Shown: positions 10,954-22,968, numbered from the stretch's first letter. The stretch is DNA of 64,000 nt from Hypomesus transpacificus (GCF_021917145.1 NC_061066.1:6796782-6860781), one strand, 5' to 3'. Notes: generated from the letters alone by a model not told the origin. Translations and numbers: made by a program.

Positions 10954-12238
10954 ATATCAAATCAAATCAAATCAAATTTATTTGTATAGCCCTTTTTACA
11001 CGCAAGCATGTCACAGAGGGCTTCACATGCGCCCATAGAACTGCCCCTCAACCAACCTAAACCCTCAAGGAAGACAAGGAAAAACTCCCAGAAAAACTCC
11101 CACCGGGAGAAAAAATGGAAGAAACCTTGGGAGGAGCAATTCAGAGAGGGATCCCCTCCTCCAGAGACGGTTGGTAAGAGAGAGGAGCAGAACACAAGCT
11201 AAACATAGTCATACAGTGTCAATGGGTTTTGAAACACCAAAATCCATTGTTCGGCTTTATAGACGTTGGATGGGACCGGGAAACTCGCTGTTGGCCGTCA
11301 TGGAGACTGGATTCCGGGTGACGACCTGGTTCAGCGTTGGCAGACCGACGACCAAGCAGGTCCTGACAGCTCAAACCCCCCACACCACAGGGAATGTGTG
11401 GGGGGGGGGACAGAGAGGAGAGCAGGGATTAGAGAATGCCAGGAGCAGCTAACAGTTACAGTCAAAATAGAATGAGATCCCCACCGGTCAAGTGTGGACT
11501 AGTGCAGCAATTTAACAGAGCAAAAAGGGTATTTGATGCAGCCCCACACACCAAAACAACGACAGCCCCCCTCAGTTGGAACATGAAATCTGTTCCAGGG
11601 GAAAGAACTCTAAAGTAGGTTATACTTATACGAATAAGGATGAAAACAGCCAGTCCCCCGTTGTCTCCAACTAGTAATAAAAACTATAACAGTAACAATA
11701 TACAGCAACGGAACTATAATAATAATAATACTAACAATATACAGTAACAGGTTTACTTTATTTGTAACATCTAGCTGGGCAATGTGAACATAAGCTATAA
11801 TTAAAATTTAAAAGTTACATGTGATACACACATAGGCAAGCACACATCCCAGGTTTACATAGAAAGTACACACATACTTCCCTTTAACAATCATAGAATT
11901 GACTAAACAAGAACGTTTTTAATCTAGTTTTAAATGTCGAGACAGTATCAGCTTCCTTAATTGAGATGGGTAATTTGTTCCAAAGAAGAGGTGCTCTATA
12001 TGAGAACGCCCTACCTCCAGCAGTTTTTTTCTTAACTTTGGGTATTACCAGATAGCCGGCATTTTGAGATCTTAGAGACCTTGCGGGGCAATAGGGTGCA
12101 AGGAGACCGGAGAGGTACAGTGGTGCCAATCCATGCAGAGATTTGTAAGTTAGTAGTAGAACTTTGAAATCAGCTCTGGCTTGGATAGGGAGCCAGTGTA
12201 AAGAGATAAGAGTCGATGTTATATGATCAAACTTTATA
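10954..12238 (-). mobile_element. L2-type LINE 3' fragment inserted in the palindrome arm
   Basis: Read on the minus strand, the segment encodes the tail of a LINE reverse transcriptase (HWLPIQARADFKVLLLTYKS, then LHGLAPLYLSGLL and APLLWNKLPISIKEAD) at about 12220-11884. An 0.9-kb 3' UTR follows and ends in a (tttga)n-like simple tail at 10958. The opposite arm of the palindrome at about 14665 lacks it and shows the empty site (ggctcttcatactaatg). A second fragment of the same LINE lies at 56573-58122. The 5' end is truncated, as is usual for LINEs. Confidence 0.8.
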
Positions 12239-12559
12239 CTAATGTATAGGTTCAAAGGCATGCGATTTTAATGCAGTTAGCCTGTACGTATAGGGTGGCT
12301 TCTTCAGACAGGTCGAAAACAACAGCCTTCTGATCCAGAATAGGTTATCAGCTGTCCTGAAAAGGGACCAAAGGATCACAGGCCGAGACTACAAAAGACA
12401 AGTACTAAAAACAATGTATCAACCATGTATCAACATCATAAGAACCATCAAATCCTTTTTTAAGATAGGTAATATTATTCTTATTGTTTAAGTCAATGAA
12501 ATAAATGAAAAAATAAAACATCATACACATGTATTGGTATTCAATTTATGCTATTAAAT

Positions 12560-14260
12560 GTACACCACGATGGCGTAGAAAAGATAGAAACATATGCGGG
12601 GGGAGAGCATTTCATGGCAGGTTTTCCACTAGATGTAAGTGCAATGCACCCCCTGCTAACCCTGACTAGGAAAGTGTCACATGCCTGAAACTTGCTGTGC
12701 TTACTCATACTAATGCCCTCAGTGTACATTAAGAATCATTTGATGCTGGGATATACAGAACAGACAATAGAGGGGGGGTGCATCTCACGACAGGCTTGTT
12801 GTATTCCTTCTTGTCACAAAATGCACCCCCCGCTAACCCTGACTAGGAAAGTGTCACATGCCTGAAACTTACTGTGCCTACTCATACTAGTGCCCTCAGT
12901 GTACAGTAAGAATCATTTGATGCTGGGATATACAGAACAGACAATACAGGGGGGGTGCATCTCACGACAGGCTTAATGCACCCCCCGCTAACCCTGACTA
13001 GGAAAGTGTTACATGCCTGAAACTTACTGTGCTTACCCATACTAGTGCCCTCAGTGTACAGTAAGAATCATTTGATGCTGGGATATACAGAACAGACAAT
13101 ACAGGGGGGGTGCATCTCACGACAGGCTTGTTGTATTCCTTCTTGTCACAAAATGCACCCCCAGCTAACCCTGACTAGGAAAGTGTTACATGCCTGAAAC
13201 TTGCTGTGCTTACTCATACTAGTGCCCTCAATGTACAGTAAGAATCATTTGATGCTGGGATATACAGAACTGCCTTGACATGAAAAAGTACTTTGTGAAG
13301 ATGTACCTCAATAAACATTAACAAAGAAAATAACACAAAACGGAGTCACGTATTTATCATACACTAGATTGTATTGTTCAAGTTCAAGTTTTTTTATTAA
13401 GCCTGTCGTGAAATGCAACCCCTCTCTATTGTCTGTTCTGTATATCCCAGCATCAAATTATTCTTACTGTACACTGAGGGCACTAGTATGAGTAAGCACA
13501 GCAAGTTTCAGGCATGTGACACTTTCCTAGTCAGGGTTAGCGGGGGTGCATTTTGTGACAAGAAGGAATGAAACAAGCCCGTTGTGAGATGCACCCCCCC
13601 TCTATTGTCTGTTCTGTATATCCCAGCATCAAATGATTCTTACTTCACACTGAGGGCACTAGTATGAGTAAGCACAGTAAGTTTCAGGCATCTAACACTT
13701 TCCTAGTCAGGGTTAGCAGGAGGTGTATTAAGCCTGTCGTGAGATGCACCCCCCCTCTATTGTCTGTTCTGTATATCCCAGCATCAAATGATTCTTACTG
13801 TACACTGAGGGCACTAGTATGAGTAAGCAAAGTAAGTTTCAGGCATGTGACACTTTCCTAGTCAGGGTTAGCGGGGGGTGCATTTTGTGACAAGAAGGAA
13901 TGAAACAAGCCTGTCGTGAGATGCACCCCCCTGTATTGTCTGTTCTGTATATCCCAGCATCAAATGATTCTTACTGTACACTGAGGGCACTAGTATGAGT
14001 AAGCACAGTATGTTTCAGGCATGTGACACTTTCCTAGTCAGGGTTAGCGGGGGGTGCATTAAGCCTGTCGTGAGATGCACCCCCCCTCTATTGTCTGTTC
14101 TGTATATCCCAGCATCAAATCATTCATACTGTACACTGAGGGCACTAGTATGAGTAAGCACAGTACGTTTCAGGCATGTCACACTGTCCTAGTCAGGGTT
14201 AACAGGGGGTGCATTGCACTTACATCCCATGGAAAACCTGCCATGAAATGCTCTCCCCCC
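12560..14260. repeat. Head-to-head satellite array (palindrome of about 150-180-bp units)
   Basis: Left of about 13,290 there are four units in one orientation. Each contains 'ctaaccctgactaggaaagt', 'cactgagggcactagtatg' in complement, and 'tttgatgctgggatatacag'. Right of about 13,400 there are five units in the opposite orientation. Units come in longer and shorter forms that differ by 'gttgtattccttcttgtcac'. The spacer at 13,290-13,400 is unique. The flanking arms (12,240-12,540 and 14,330-14,650) are inverted copies of each other, so the array lies at the centre of a larger palindrome. No coding potential is supported. Confidence 0.9.
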
Positions 14261-15076
14261 ACATACGTCTCTATCCTTCTACGCCAGCATTATGTACATT
14301 TAATAGCATAAATTGAATACCAATACATGTGTATGTATAGGGTGGACAGGTCTGAAAACAGAATAGTCCATGGTAGGTGAGGGATTATAATGTTTTATTT
14401 TTTCAATTATTTAATTGACTTAAACAATAAGAATAATATTTCCTATCTTTTTTTATGGTTCTTTTGATGTTGATACATGGCTGATACATTGTTTTTAGTA
14501 CTTGTCTTTTGTAAGCTAGGCATCTGAACCTTTGGTCCCTTTTCAGGACAGCTGATAGCCTATTCTGGATCAGAAGGCTGTTGTTTTCGACCTGTCTGAG
14601 TAACCCACCCTACGCACAGGCTAACTGCATTAAAATCGCATGCCTTTGAACCTATACATTAGTATGAAGAGCCATGCCATGTGAAATACTTTGAACCTGC
14701 TACACAAAATACATTTTGTGTAGCAATAATCATGATCATACTGGGGTATATTTCCTCAGAATGCGATGTCGTGGAGCAAGAATGTTGGTTCGCGTATACC
14801 GTTTGAATTACGAATTTTAAGGATTTTGTGTTGAAAATAGCATCTGATATTTACACAGATAACAGACATCCTTCTCTTGAATTCAACAACAAAGACGGTA
14901 TAATGTGAGACTTCTGTCTCCCCTTCTTTTGGATGCGATATCAAGACGAAATCCTTCACTCTTTGAATCGCGCGCGCTCCCGCGAAGGGGGTGCCAATCC
15001 AGAGAGTCATGCATCGGGTGATACAACACCGGCGGTGCTGAGCGGTAAAAAAGTCTTCAGTGTGAACGCACCGTTA

Positions 15077-16386
15077 GGCTGTTCGTGACGGTCAGCTATG
15101 ACAGTGAGCCTCGATTTTTGCAGATTTCTGTAAAACTTGCAAAAATAAAAACGATCTAGCTAGATTATGTACACTTTAAGCTCAATGTACATATCTTGTT
15201 TGGTCGATTGTGGAAAAAAAGTCGAACCGTTTTTAGTTATGGAGACCCATCGCGCTAGCTCGATTATGAAAAATGTAGCTAGAATCCACACCTCAAACAA
15301 GTTAACCTAGACGCAAAACTGTACGTCCAATCCAAAAAATAAGGATATATTCCGAGACCCAAGACTCTGCCGAAACCATTGATATCCTTTATGTGTCTGT
15401 GCGGTCATAAATACAACTATTTTAGCAGTTTCCAAAACGTTACCCAATTCTGCTTTCATGGTGTGTGTCTGTTTGGTTGCCACGGCAATGGAGCAGCTGT
15501 ACTCGCTAACGAGCTGGGCAGAGAGAATGACACATTTAGCTAGCATCCACACCTCAAACAAGTTAACCTAGAGGCAAAACTATACGTCCAATCCAAAACA
15601 TGAGGATATTTTCCGAGTCCCAAGACTCTCCCGAAACCAGTCATGTCCTTTATATGTCTGTGCGGTCAGAAATACGACTCTACCGGCAGTTTAAAAACAC
15701 GTCTACTTTCGAAATCTCTGACGAATTTTACCCACCTCTCCATTGAAGTTAGTGAGAGAATTTGAAAGGCTGCTCTCGCTTCAAGGCTCAAAGCTGAAAA
15801 TCTGTAAATGTGAGCTCTTTAGTAGTTACATTGGCTGAAAGAGGACACGTTTTCCTACATTTTAAGGTAAAACTTGTTTCTGTAAGTTAAACTATATGAA
15901 CGTCAGAGGAATTTGTTTGACAATTTAGTTGAATATCAGAAAAAGAGCAGCCGCTGGCTGCTCAATCATAAAAATCAAGGAGCTACATTTTTCATGTATT
16001 TAAAACCGTCACGAATCAAAATTGGCTGAATATTTGAAAAAGATAAATCATTTGGGAATAGCTGAATGTCTTGTGAACATTTTAAAGGCTGAATGATGTC
16101 TCTAGCTGAAAGTATGCTGAAGTAGTTAAGTTTGAAAGAGGAGGAAGCTTTTTAATGATTTGAAAGGATTTACCATTACTTTCAATGGGAGAATAATTTG
16201 CACAAAAACCTTAATTCTGTAAAAAGTATAAAAGTGAGAAATACCAGAAGTCATAGCCATCATCTCCTGAAGGAGCTGAACGTTTTGATACAAACATTGT
16301 AGGAATCGGTGAAAGTATGCAGGACTAGTTAAAGGCCAAAAAATGGCGGAAGAACTGAGAAGTTGAAAAGCAATAGTGAGAATGCT
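15077..16386. repeat. Dispersed repeat R, copy B, right part
   Basis: This continues copy B after the Harbinger-like insertion, matching 6241-7582 closely ('ggctgttcgtgacggtcagc' at the start, 'agtgagaatgct' at the end). About 28 bases present in copy A (7543-7570) are missing near 16373. It ends in a perfect 11-bp inverted repeat (gtgagaatgct / agcattctcac, 16376-16401). Confidence 0.8.
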
Positions 16387-16578
16387 TAACAGCATTCTCA
16401 CAATAAATATATATGAGAGAGAACAATGGTTTGTGCCAGAGCCATAGAAAAAGAGAGTTGCGACACTTCCATAGACTCCCATTGTTATTGAGGAATGCGG
16501 AAGTAAAGCGTGTCTCACGCGACCTATAGTTCCAAACATTGTATTTTCCACCGTTGAACCCCATTCATTTTCAGTGTC

Positions 16579-17330
16579 TCCGAAGCAAGTTTGCTGGTAA
16601 ATTGATGAAAATCCTGCATTTTTTCATATTTCAACCACCACATATCCATTGTTATTAGTAGTATTTCATATAACCAGCTTTAAATCAAAGTTATCGTAAG
16701 ATTATAGCGTGTTAGATTCTAAATGCAGTTAGAGCTAAACTGTAAGTCTAGTAGCTAGCTATCTAACGTAGAGCTAAGCAACTCTTTTACTGAAGCTATA
16801 GCTAGAGAGCACGTGTATCATAACCAGAAGTCCGTTGGTTTGGTTATAGTCTGTGAAATTAGTTCTAGTTATTGGTGTTCATTGGCATACAAAGTTAGTC
16901 TTCTCATATTAGCCTAGTTAGTAGAGCTAGCAACAATGAATGGCAGATTAAAGGATCCGAAGCAAGTTAGCTGGTAAATTGATGAAAATCCTGCATTTTT
17001 TATATATTTCAACCAACACATATCAATTGTTATTAGTAGTATTTCATATAGCCAGCTTTGGATACAATTTATCGTAAGATTATGACTTGTTAGATTCTAA
17101 TTGCAGTTAGAGCTAGACTAGGGCTAGTATCTAATGTAGAGCTAAGCAACACTTTTATTGTAGCTATAGCTAGAGAGCACGTGTATCATAACCAGAAGTC
17201 CGTTGGTTTATAGTCTGTCAAATTAGTTCTAGTTATTGGTGTTCGTTGGCGTACAAAGTAAGTCTTCTCTTATTAGCCTCGTTAGTACATCTGATTAGAG
17301 ATAGCAACAATGAATTGCAGATTAAGGGGT
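16579..17330. repeat. Tandem duplication, about 377 bp x 2
   Basis: Two consecutive units start 'tccgaagcaagt' (16579 and 16956). They share 'aaattgatgaaaatcctgca', 'agagcacgtgtatcataacc' and 'cagaagtccgttggttt'. They differ by scattered substitutions and small indels, so the duplication is not recent. They lie in the non-coding 3' part of the P element. Confidence 0.85.
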
Positions 17331-18009
17331 CCCCTATCGTCCAGTTAGCTCTCAACGCTCGGCAGGAATTTCAAGTCCACTCACTAGCTAGTTAGCTCAA
17401 CTAGATGCATCTACTACTGCATTAATCAAAATGATAAATTACCTTGTGATAAGATCATCAGCACTAGTGTGGATGATGAGAGTAAAAATAAAGTATAACT
17501 GCATGGAGACGATAACTTTAATGATTATTATCGAAACAGCATCAAGGTATTGTCAGGCTGGTGGAGAGATGACCAGGTTGATGTTGCCTTGACACGACTG
17601 GTAAGTGGGTCTGGTGGAGAGTTGGAGAGGCTGTAATAAACAATTATATAGAATGTCAATTCTCCCAAATTACAGATTTTTTATAAATAGTTTCAGTTAT
17701 GTAGCACCGGTTAGTGCAATTTTTTTACATTAAACACATTATATAAACTTACTGTTTGTGTAGGAGTGATGGTGAGGCTAGTGGAGTGATGCAGCTGGTG
17801 GAGCAAAGGAGAGGCTGGTGGTGCTTGCCATTCCTGTAAGCGGCGGAGTGATGACGGAGCTGGTTAGTGGGGCTATTAATGGTGAGGCTGTAAGATTAGG
17901 AAATAATGATATCTGATATTAGTATGTAAATTGACAGTTACCACAAACAAACATAATTTTGCATTTCTGAAGTAGATTAAGCAGATATGTTGACCTTAGT
18001 CCTGGGGAT
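17331..18009. other. Non-coding P-element 3' region
   Basis: No gene is seen. Short G-rich repeats of the type 'ggtggagagttggagaggctg' and 'ggtggagcaaaggagaggct' occur at 17560-17640 and 17765-17890. The segment lies between the transposase C-terminus and the duplicated units. Confidence 0.4.
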
Positions 18010-21000
18010 CTACATACCTATAGAAGCTGAAGTCAAGGTAGGTTGTGGGACATTTGTTGGCGCAAAAGTCAGGCCGAGCACCTCCATGGCAACGATAAAA
18101 GTGTTTGGTGGCCTGGTTGTTGTAGGCCTAGATGTTGCTTGGCTTTGCTGGTTCTTCTTTGCTCTTTTTGTCTGGCTTTTGCTTCCAAGATGACCGTCTT
18201 TTAAGAGCCCCTTTTTCCTTTCAGCCCGTATGTGCTTTGCTGCGATTCTCAACCTCAGCCTGATGTATCTGTTGGTGAGTTTTTTTTGTACATCATGACA
18301 TGAGGGAAGCCTGCCGTCGATCATCATAGCTTCCTTCTCCAGCACATCCATGGCATTTTGGAGATCCATGAGGGAGGCACTGGTCCTGGTTCGGAACAGC
18401 TCCTCAATTTGCCGGACTAGGTCAAAGGCCTCTTGCGACGGCCGACAAAGCACACCAGGTTTGAATTCCTTCAGCTTCAGTAAAGTACTGTGCTCTCCTT
18501 CAGGTTTGTTAGCATTGTGATTAATTGCATTTTTGCATTCATTACAAATTTTGTATTATTTGTTCACTTGATTTACAATGTATCCTGTTAGATGGTAGAG
18601 AGCACAGGTCTCTGTTGTTGTGAGGTCAGGTGCAGGACTGCGCTCCATCAGCTCCTCCACTCGCAGGGCAGGACTGGGTAAGGTCTCCTTTGCATCCAGA
18701 AAGTCAGCCAAAAGGCTGTTCTCATCTTCCTGATAGCTTCCTGATTTCATTGTTGCTAAAAACTGCCCAACAAAAATTGACTTCAGTGCTTGGTGAAACT
18801 CCACAGCAGTTGGGACTGGATTCCTCTGTCGGATGCAGCCAAATAGGTTTTCCAGACAGTCTTGGGTAAACCTGCTGGTCAACACAAACACGTGTCCCTG
18901 GGACAGCATGTCTTCCTGAATGGACAGTATTGTAGATGTTGCCATCACAATCCCTGTTTGTACAGGCTTCCAACTACTCGGCTGTCCAATCTTCAGTCCA
19001 CGGAACAGTTGGATCGTGTCCTCGAGGAACTTGATGGCCTTTTGGTACTCCTCCATCTTGTGCCTGCTCAGTGCCATTACTGGGTGGCGAGAAGTAGGGA
19101 TGTCACGAGAACCGATACTTACGGTACCTTCCGATGCTAAAATAACAAAACACCGATGATGCCCATTTTTTTGAAGCACCGTAAGTACCGTGAGCGCCGA
19201 TGCCAGATGTTAGCATCGGTGCTGCGCCTTCAGGAGTGTTCCAGTCGACGTTTACATTAAGAAAAACAAGATAACAACTGCTGCTTTAGCGATTGCCCCG
19301 CTTCGACTTGTTGACAAGAAAGGGCAAAAAAAGTAGTTTGCGTTTGAGGCAGATGACCGTGGCGTTAATTAATTAATCCGCAGCAGCCATTATGCAAAAA
19401 ATGCTACCGCAGTCTTCAGACCAAGGGGGAATACTTCCAATTTAGCTAAGCACCTGAAAGATCGTCATCTGGATTTGTTTAAAGAATTCAAGGCAAGTTC
19501 TGATTCAGTTCCAGAAGAGGCGCAGCACCGATGCTAACATCTGGCATCATACAAAATAAATCAATGTTCGTTGAAGTCGCGGCGAAATTCTGAATACATC
19601 CAAAGAATGCTCTTTTTCTGTTTGTTTAATCTGTCATACTAAAATACACGTTACATGATGTTTGAGATGGTGGGCACGTGTGTTACAATGGCTTATGTAC
19701 ATAGTTTAGGTTAGCTGTAGTTTTAACGTTAGCCCATAGCTTAGAAGGTAAACTCATGTCATGTTCATCTTGTTAGCTGAATGGCTTAATTGCACTTTAT
19801 TATGTTGTGCTATGCTCTATTGCACATGTTTTGTATGTCTTTGTAGGACATTTTGCTATTTTTCAAATATTTTAAAGAAGTTCATGGTTCAAGTAGCCTA
19901 CATGGAATCTTAGACAATCCTCTTTTTTTTTTACCATGGTATCGAAATTGGCATCGAGAATCGTGTTATTTTAATGGTATTGGCACCGACTACTGAATTT
20001 TTGGTATTGTGACACCCCTAGCGAGAAGACATGAGGTCGAACCAGTGGTCTACCTGCTCTAGGAGCCATGCTGTTGTCCGGTAAGAGGTGGGTCGTTGTT
20101 CCTTCTCAACCATATATTTCAGGCCAGCACTTGTTGCCTTGCTGAAAACATTTAGTGCAGGGCCTACCTTCATCTTGTCAAAATGACTGGGCTGAAGGGT
20201 TTTCATTGACACATTTGGAGCAATTTTGAAAGCCATCCCCTCTTGAAAATGAACCAAATCTTTCAGTGGACCGACTGAAGCTTCATTGGAGGGAAGGTTC
20301 TCCCTCTCAAACGTATCCGGTGGAATTATGAACGTCTGTCCGCGGACCAGGGCACTCTTCAAGTTCTTCACCAGGTGTGGGACATCTGGCATGAAGTGTA
20401 GCCTCCTGTCTGGTCTTGTTGGATGTGGGACAGACGTTTTGTTGTGGTCCACACCAAAGGCCTTCCACATTGCCCGATTAGGACTGCCCATGTCAGTGGT
20501 GACGTTAATCACATGTAGCCCGATAGAATCTGCTCTGTGAATAATGTCCAAGACAATAGGTTTGTAAATGGCCCCATTAGTGGAATTGCCACTGTAGTGG
20601 TAAGCCACTACTTGTTTCCACCTTGTCGTGCTCCCTGCCAACATAAAAACACACGCATGTGTTGCCTCTCCTGTGTGGCCAGGTAACGTCACATCCCCAT
20701 ACAGCTTCCCTGTTCCCAGGTGCAGCTCCACGCTTGGAGTGATTGACATCTCATCCACAGTAAGTACACACTCCCTCTCCATCTCTGTCAGGCCATCTAC
20801 CTTCAGCTTGAGCATGTCAAACACCTCCCCTAGTACTCCTGGTTCCATTTTAATGTGCTGTATTCTTCTTTGCAGGGTTCTGATGTCAGGGAGAGGAATC
20901 GACATGTCCTGTAGAAGTTTGTAGCCGGTTGAGCCAGTAGCAAAACGTATTTGAATAGCCTTTTTAAGGATGTCATTTCCCCATCGTATGCTCCTCTTAC

Positions 21001-21939
21001 TCTTCAGACCGCTTGCTTTGATCTGATCTTTCGATAACATTGTTCCAAATTTATTTTCCATTATTATTCATTTTTTCCGCAGGACCACATTCATTCTTTT
21101 TTGACAAGTTAGGGCTGCCTGTAACCTTCTTGTTTGATCTATTTGTTTAGTTAACTCCTCCCTCAAGTCTTTATCACTGTACCCTGGCTCACTTGGACAC
21201 TGGGCACTGGCTACTGGCTCACTGGGGCACTGGACTGGCTCACTGGCTGCTGGCATGCCCCTCTCAATTTCCTCACAGTCGAAATCTTCAATAGCCTCTC
21301 TTCCCTCACTTTCCCTTCTCTGACTTCCCTCAGTATCTGAAATGATGACATGGCATTGTTAGTGTTATGGGGTGGGGAGGGTGTGCAATTATAAATGTTA
21401 GATTCATTCTAAGTTCACATTGTTCATACCAAGGTTCATCATGTGACAGTAGGTGTGGCCACTGGCCACTGAATACACATGTACTGGAAGCTTTTTGGTT
21501 GTTCTCTCACTAGGACCCTTCCTCCTCTTGGGCTCAGGACGATGCAGAAATATGCTGGGAACAGCATCAGCCTTCAATTTCAGTTGGCCTTTTTTTGTTT
21601 TTGTGAATTGGTCTCCCTCAAAATGTGCCTGCGATGATATTGGCACAATGGCGTGAGTTTAATTTCCACATGCATTACAAACTCATAATAGTCAATCCCA
21701 ATTTCATTATATACATATTACAGTAAACACATTGGTCCTTGATCCAAAGTGAAATGTATAAAGACAACTTAAACTCACACCACACAGTTTTCTATTATTG
21801 AATTTCCTTGTGACAGTCAGGTGCCTTCTGCCAACTTGGGCCATCCATTTTTTCTCCTGTTTGTGTCTTTTGGAAAACCATACATCCCGATCCCTTTCTC
21901 AGACCGATTGGAGCATCCAAATGCTGCACAGCCAACCAT
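18010..21939 (-). pseudogene. THAP-domain P-element transposase (THAP9-like), broken
   Basis: On the minus strand exon 1 (from ATG at 21939) reads MVGCAAFGCSNRSEKGIGMY, a THAP C2CH start. One base is missing in the A-run that follows, so the frame is lost. Exon 2 (21628-21430) gives AHFEGDQFTKTKKG, the end of the THAP fold. Exon 3 (from 21336) is a linker with a short coiled region and ends at an in-frame TGA just before the next block. The catalytic region (21061-20021) has LTVDEMSI and NVTTDMGSPNRAMW, the conserved acidic sites of P/THAP9 transposases. A hAT insertion at 19095-20020 splits the frame, which resumes exactly (…DLMSS / RHPVMALSRHK). Another in-frame TAA at 18556 precedes the C-terminal block (LCRPSQEAFDLVRQIEELFR). 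Translation of a full protein is impossible. Confidence 0.85.
19095..20020. mobile_element. hAT element remnant with ZBED-like relic, in the P transposase
   Basis: The ends are TAGGGATGTCAC and GTGACACCCCTA, flanked by a perfect 8-bp duplication GCGAGAAG (19087-19094 and 20021-20028). Around 19290-19520 the plus strand still shows pieces of a BED zinc-finger protein (LRLVDKKGKK, LSKHLKDRHLDLFKEF-like text), the N-terminal part of ZBED-type hAT transposases. The rest of the transposase is gone, so this is a deletion derivative. Removing it and one duplication restores the continuity of the P-element frame. Confidence 0.9.
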
Positions 21940-22931
21940 AATCTCCTTGTCTTCTAGGATCAAATGAAGTGCAGGAGCTCAATCATTGGACATTTTATAC
22001 TGCATTTCAACCACTATAATAATTGTGTGTGTGCCTAGGCTGAGGTTTGTGAACAGCAGACATTTAGATCACTGGATCACTAAAAACAGAAGAACACTGG
22101 ACATTTTGTACAATAAACAATAAAATGTTTTATTGAATTGCAGTTGGTTGCCTTGTATATTCTGTTCTATTTTTATCTATTGAACAGTTGCTGGTGATCA
22201 TGGTTTGATTCAACTTGCATCAAGTACTACAGATATAAGTGTTGTTAATGTGGTAAATTGTAAGTGGAATGATGAATTTAAAAAATATAATTTACTTCAA
22301 CAGTCGAATGTTAAACGTTAAGTGGAACAATTTAGTCCTCATTAGGCTACTGTTTGGTATGTACAGTTCGTAAAGTATGGTAGCTAGCATAGCCATTTCT
22401 AGCTCTGCTTCACAATATTGCGTTATGTATTATAAATTAATGTTATACATACATGTTAATAAAGTAGCAGACATACATGATACAACAGACCAGTAACCAA
22501 TTGACATTGTGTTAATATACCGAAAATATCCGTGAAATGAGATGGTGCTGCTGTCTGTCCCGCCGAAAACCATTCAAACAGGTTGACAGCAGTGGGGGTT
22601 TTTTTAACAACAGCGAGCTACCGGAACCACGTCACAACTCTAGCTTTTTTCCTGCGTTTCACTGGCAGTGAGTTTTCACAATGTTGTAGTTCACTCCATT
22701 TTACACCAAAAACGTCAGGGAGGACTGCTTTATGTAGATACGAGTCAGCTGAAGATAGCCAGAATATCTGATTTCTTCATCCGAGCCTGTTTCATTCGTA
22801 ATTTGCCTGAGAAAGCGACTTCCGTTGGCCAGCTCCATTGAAAACCATTCAAAAAAGTTGACAGCAGTGGGGTTTTTGGAACTACAGCGAGCTACGTGAA
22901 CCACGTGATCACGTGTCGGCGAGATCAAAGC
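21940..22931. other. Non-coding 5' part of the P element
   Basis: Mostly AT-rich sequence with no gene visible. From about 22640 to 22790 it contains a segment ('cagggaggactgc', 'tagatacgagtc', 'gatagccagaat') that is repeated in opposite orientation at 32430-32530. Confidence 0.4.
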
Positions 22932-22968
22932 GTGTCGCAACTCTCTTTTTCTATGGCTCTGGTTTGTG

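Larger units (their letters stand above)
9698..15073. mobile_element. Harbinger-like DNA transposon, non-autonomous, 5.4 kb
   Basis: The left end CGGTGCGTTCACACTGCAG is inverted at the right end (CTTCAGTGTGAACGCACCG). Both are flanked by TTA (9695-9697 and 15074-15076), a TSD of the TWA type used by PIF/Harbinger. The uninterrupted paralogous site is present at 6235-6245, which independently confirms the boundaries. Inside are a MADF-domain exon (Harbinger elements commonly carry a Myb/MADF gene), a LINE insertion, and a very large palindrome. The palindrome's arms run from about 10578 and to about 15030 and include an inverted satellite array. No Harbinger transposase was found, so the copy is non-autonomous. 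Confidence 0.8.
16436..22960 (-). mobile_element. P-element superfamily transposon, full length, inactivated
   Basis: The ends are perfect inverted repeats of 29-31 bp, starting (CC)AGAGCCATAGAAAAAGAG at 16436 and inverted at 22932-22962. GGTTTGTG flanks both ends (16428-16435 and 22961-22968), the 8-bp duplication expected of P elements. The flanks join into one continuous sequence around the duplication, so the insertion site can be reconstructed. The minus strand carries a THAP plus P-type transposase gene (21939-18010), disabled by several lesions and a hAT insertion. The left third holds a tandem duplication (16579-17330). A 57-bp direct repeat ('gaaaaccattcaaa', 'agcgagctac', 'aaccacgt') occurs near 22564 and 22840. 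Confidence 0.85.

Noticed and set aside
10598-11038. 146-residue open frame in the palindrome arm
   Set aside because: The inverted copy at 14756-15010 carries a similar frame, but there is no recognisable domain, it runs into the LINE, and the codon pattern looks random. The shared frame reflects the duplicated arm.
14075-14311. Open frames across the satellite array (also 12541-12729)
   Set aside because: They follow the repeat unit and its inverse; no independent support for coding.
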